From Streptomyces sp. CB02980 (lineage in GTDB: Bacteria > Actinomycetota > Actinomycetes > Streptomycetales > Streptomycetaceae): a DNA stretch of 64,000 nucleotides. The notes beneath the pieces are model-generated. The model was given only the letters and a program-made list of their open reading frames with translations. It was not told the DNA's origin and did no database searches. Shown piece by piece: positions 62,585-64,000 of this stretch. The first letter of the stretch is position 1; every line of letters begins with the position of its first letter. The stretch spans positions 722,845 through 786,844 of the forward strand of contig NZ_JACSCH020000001.1 in the NCBI RefSeq assembly GCF_014451325.2. The letters run 5' to 3'. Position numbers and translations under genes: made by a program.

Positions 62585-63835
62585 TCATGACCTGCGCTGA
62601 TGCCGGGTAGCGCCACCGGCTCGAGGGCCTCGCACAGAGGTCGCCGTGGCGACGAAAGCAGCCGCGGCCGCAAGGCCGGAAAGCACTCCGAACAATTCCG
62701 GGTAGCCGTCCAGAATCGAGGCGAGGGTCGCTGCCGCGAAGGGGGCGAGCGCTGCGGCCGTCATGGCGGGGGCGCTGAGAATTCCGGAGAGCCGGCCGTA
62801 GTGCTCTGTTCCCCAGCGGTCGGTGATCGCCGTGGCCTGGAGGAGGGTGAGGTTGCCGCGGACCATGCCTGCCGCGATCGACACCGCGATCACCATGCCG
62901 TACGGGCCCGGCGTGACGGCGAGCGCCGCGGTGGTCAGGGCGCCGAGGGCGATGAGGGTCGTGGTGCGGACTGTCGTCCCGGTATGGCGGGCCAGTGGCG
63001 CGTAGAGAGTGCGGCCGAGGGTCTGGCCTGCGCCGCCGAGGCCGAGAGCCCAGGCCGCTTGGGATGTGGTGTAGCCGCGTTCGAGCAGCAGCGGGACGAG
63101 AGTGACGACGACGGCGTACATCGCGAAGGCCGAGAGCGTGAACGCGACCGCGAGCAGGAGGAACGGTCGGCTTCGGGCTACGGCGCCGGGGCTCGCGTCC
63201 GTACCGACCGGGGAGGGTGCCGCCGGGGGCCAGGGGGCTCTGAGGGTGATCGCGTGGGCCGGGATCGTGATGGCGGCGAGGATCGCCGCCAGCACCAGAT
63301 AGGTCTCCCGCCACGACAGTTGCTCGGCCAGGGCGGCCGTGAGCGGCGCGAAGACCGTGGAAGCGAGGCCGCCGGCGAGGGTGACGATCGTGAGGGCGCG
63401 GAGGTGATCGGGGGCCCACCAGCGGGTGAGTGCGGCGAACGCGGGCTGGTAGAAGGTGGCCGCCATGGCGAACCCGCCCAGCAGCCACCCGGCGAAGAAC
63501 ACCGGCAGGTTCGGCGCCAGGGCCACGATCACCAGACTCAGGACCCCGGCCACGGAGCCTGCCGTCATGACCGTGCGTGGGCCGCGGTGGTCGATGATGC
63601 GACCCACGCGGATCCCGGCGAGGCCGGAGACGACCAGGGCGAGTGAGAACGCGGCCGTCGTGGCGCCGGTGGACCAGCCGCTGTCGGCGGTGATCTGCGG
63701 GTTCAGGACCGGGAAGGCGTAGTAGACGATGCCCCAGCTGGTGATCTGGGTGACGCAGAGCGCGGGCATGACGGCGCGGGGCCGCGACCGGTCCCCTGTT
63801 CCGGTCGCGGCTCCGCCGGTGTGAAGGTCGGTCAT
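62585..63835 (-). CDS. MFS transporter (12 helices), downstream of ArsI/CadI-like gene
   Basis: The 416-residue membrane protein has twelve hydrophobic helices in two halves, with the major-facilitator motif GRIIDHRGPRTVM (about 62-74) after helix 2 and a short basic loop between halves (about 190-215). It probably exports a small compound by proton antiport. The start at 63835 lies seven bases after the stop of the preceding ArsI/CadI-like gene, so the two are one operon. This suggests a role in metal(loid) or organoarsenical resistance, but the family does not prove it. GTG 63874 is an in-frame alternative start within the upstream gene. Confidence 0.82.
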   Translation of the reverse strand: MTDLHTGGAATGTGDRSRPRAVMPALCVTQITSWGIVYYAFPVLNPQITADSGWSTGATTAAFSLALVVSGLAGIRVGRIIDHRGPRTVMTAGSVAGVLSLVIVALAPNLPVFFAGWLLGGFAMAATFYQPAFAALTRWWAPDHLRALTIVTLAGGLASTVFAPLTAALAEQLSWRETYLVLAAILAAITIPAHAITLRAPWPPAAPSPVGTDASPGAVARSRPFLLLAVAFTLSAFAMYAVVVTLVPLLLERGYTTSQAAWALGLGGAGQTLGRTLYAPLARHTGTTVRTTTLIALGALTTAALAVTPGPYGMVIAVSIAAGMVRGNLTLLQATAITDRWGTEHYGRLSGILSAPAMTAAALAPFAAATLASILDGYPELFGVLSGLAAAAAFVATATSVRGPRAGGATRHQRRS

Positions 63836-63842
63836 AGAGAGA

Positions 63843-64000
63843 TCAGCAGCATCCGCCGGCGGCGACCGGTTCACTCGCCTCGTTGTCGGCGGTGGCCGCT
63901 GTGCCGGCGCAGCAGGTGCTGCCCTGTTGCTTGGTCAGGGTGTCGGCGTCTGCCTTGACGACGTACACCTCCCACGGTTCGCGGCCGGGGCCGTGGACCC
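63843..64000 (-). CDS. C-terminal part of an ArsI/CadI-like VOC metalloenzyme (5' part outside window)
   Basis: The minus-strand frame is open to the window end and encodes 52 residues: VHGPGREPWEVYVVKADADT, then TKQQGSTCCAG and a Thr/Ala/Glu-rich tail ending GGCC. The PWEVYVV strand is the final metal-site strand (with Glu ligand) of VOC proteins of the ArsI/CadI group, and the two vicinal Cys pairs match the thiol-rich tails of these arsenic/cadmium-related proteins. ArsI cleaves the carbon-arsenic bond of trivalent organoarsenicals. Only the tail is visible, so the assignment is tentative. It is followed by the MFS gene after seven bases. Confidence 0.7.
   Translation of the reverse strand, partial: VHGPGREPWEVYVVKADADTLTKQQGSTCCAGTAATADNEASEPVAAGGCC

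Overview
The window reads as chromosome of a Streptomyces or very close relative. GC is very high throughout, coding thirds are almost always G or C, and GTG and TTG starts with GGAGG-type ribosome sites are common. A full-length two-domain geosmin synthase, an NsdA-like developmental regulator, three Ser/Thr kinases and a few genes with the rare TTA codon all fit that genus. No rRNA, tRNA, CRISPR array, insertion sequence or prophage was recognised. The gene-to-gene layout is mostly small independent units, typical of a core-to-arm transition region.

Layout. 1-8.5 kb: end of an AAA ATPase, a PfkB sugar kinase, a YdeI-type protein, an acetyltransferase with a striking start-codon hairpin, an F420/NADP reductase-like gene, a repeat-bearing unknown protein divergent from a PAS-SpoIIE phosphatase, and an NsdA-like regulator. 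8.7-15.4 kb: phosphotransferase, secreted amidase, geosmin synthase, S4 RNA-binding protein and an unknown. 15.4-18.6 kb: a large LuxR-type ATPase regulator, followed by a carboxypeptidase remnant and an ACT protein. 19.4-25.5 kb: a lipid catabolic module (two thiolase-like lipid-transfer proteins, a DUF35 Zn-ribbon/OB protein, a crotonase and a divergent acyl-CoA synthetase). 25.5-32.6 kb: VOC protein, a second F420/NADP reductase-like gene with a divergent HxlR regulator, a tandem alpha/beta-hydrolase fusion, a Cys-cluster pentapeptide protein, a kinase and an acetyltransferase. 32.8-37.5 kb: paaK-type ligase, another kinase, another acyl-CoA ligase. 37.6-43.9 kb: penicillin-acylase family enzyme, Ca2+/H+ antiporter, MarR regulator with its palindrome, a deazaflavin-nitroreductase/hemerythrin fusion, a TetR remnant and an acetyltransferase. 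44-46.7 kb: acyl-CoA ligase plus nitronate-monooxygenase-like operon. 46.9-51.8 kb: secreted serine hydrolase, secreted sialidase, alpha/beta hydrolase. 51.9-55.1 kb: LysR with the threonine-degrading kbl-tdh pair. 55.3-64 kb: FAD oxidoreductase, kinase-TPR protein, MpaB-like oxygenase, covalent-FAD oxidase, ppnP, and an MFS transporter behind the tail of an ArsI/CadI-like gene that leaves the window.

How parts work together. The best candidate for a coherent, perhaps incompletely described system is a split acyl-CoA/sterol-like catabolic regulon. The thiolase-DUF35-crotonase-ligase module near 20-25 kb and the ligase-nitronate monooxygenase operon near 45 kb lie about 23 kb apart, yet their divergent promoters carry nearly the same 26-bp partly palindromic sequence (20 fixed positions identical with identical spacing). 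The first promoter also carries a match to the TnnAACnnGTTnnA motif known for KstR. A second theme is developmental control: TTA codons, read by the bldA tRNA in Streptomyces, were seen in five genes, three of them in or beside deazaflavin-type redox genes. Other observations of note are a perfect 16-bp inverted repeat that places a start codon in a hairpin loop, and a stop codon formed by a tandem repeat at the 3' end of a kinase gene.
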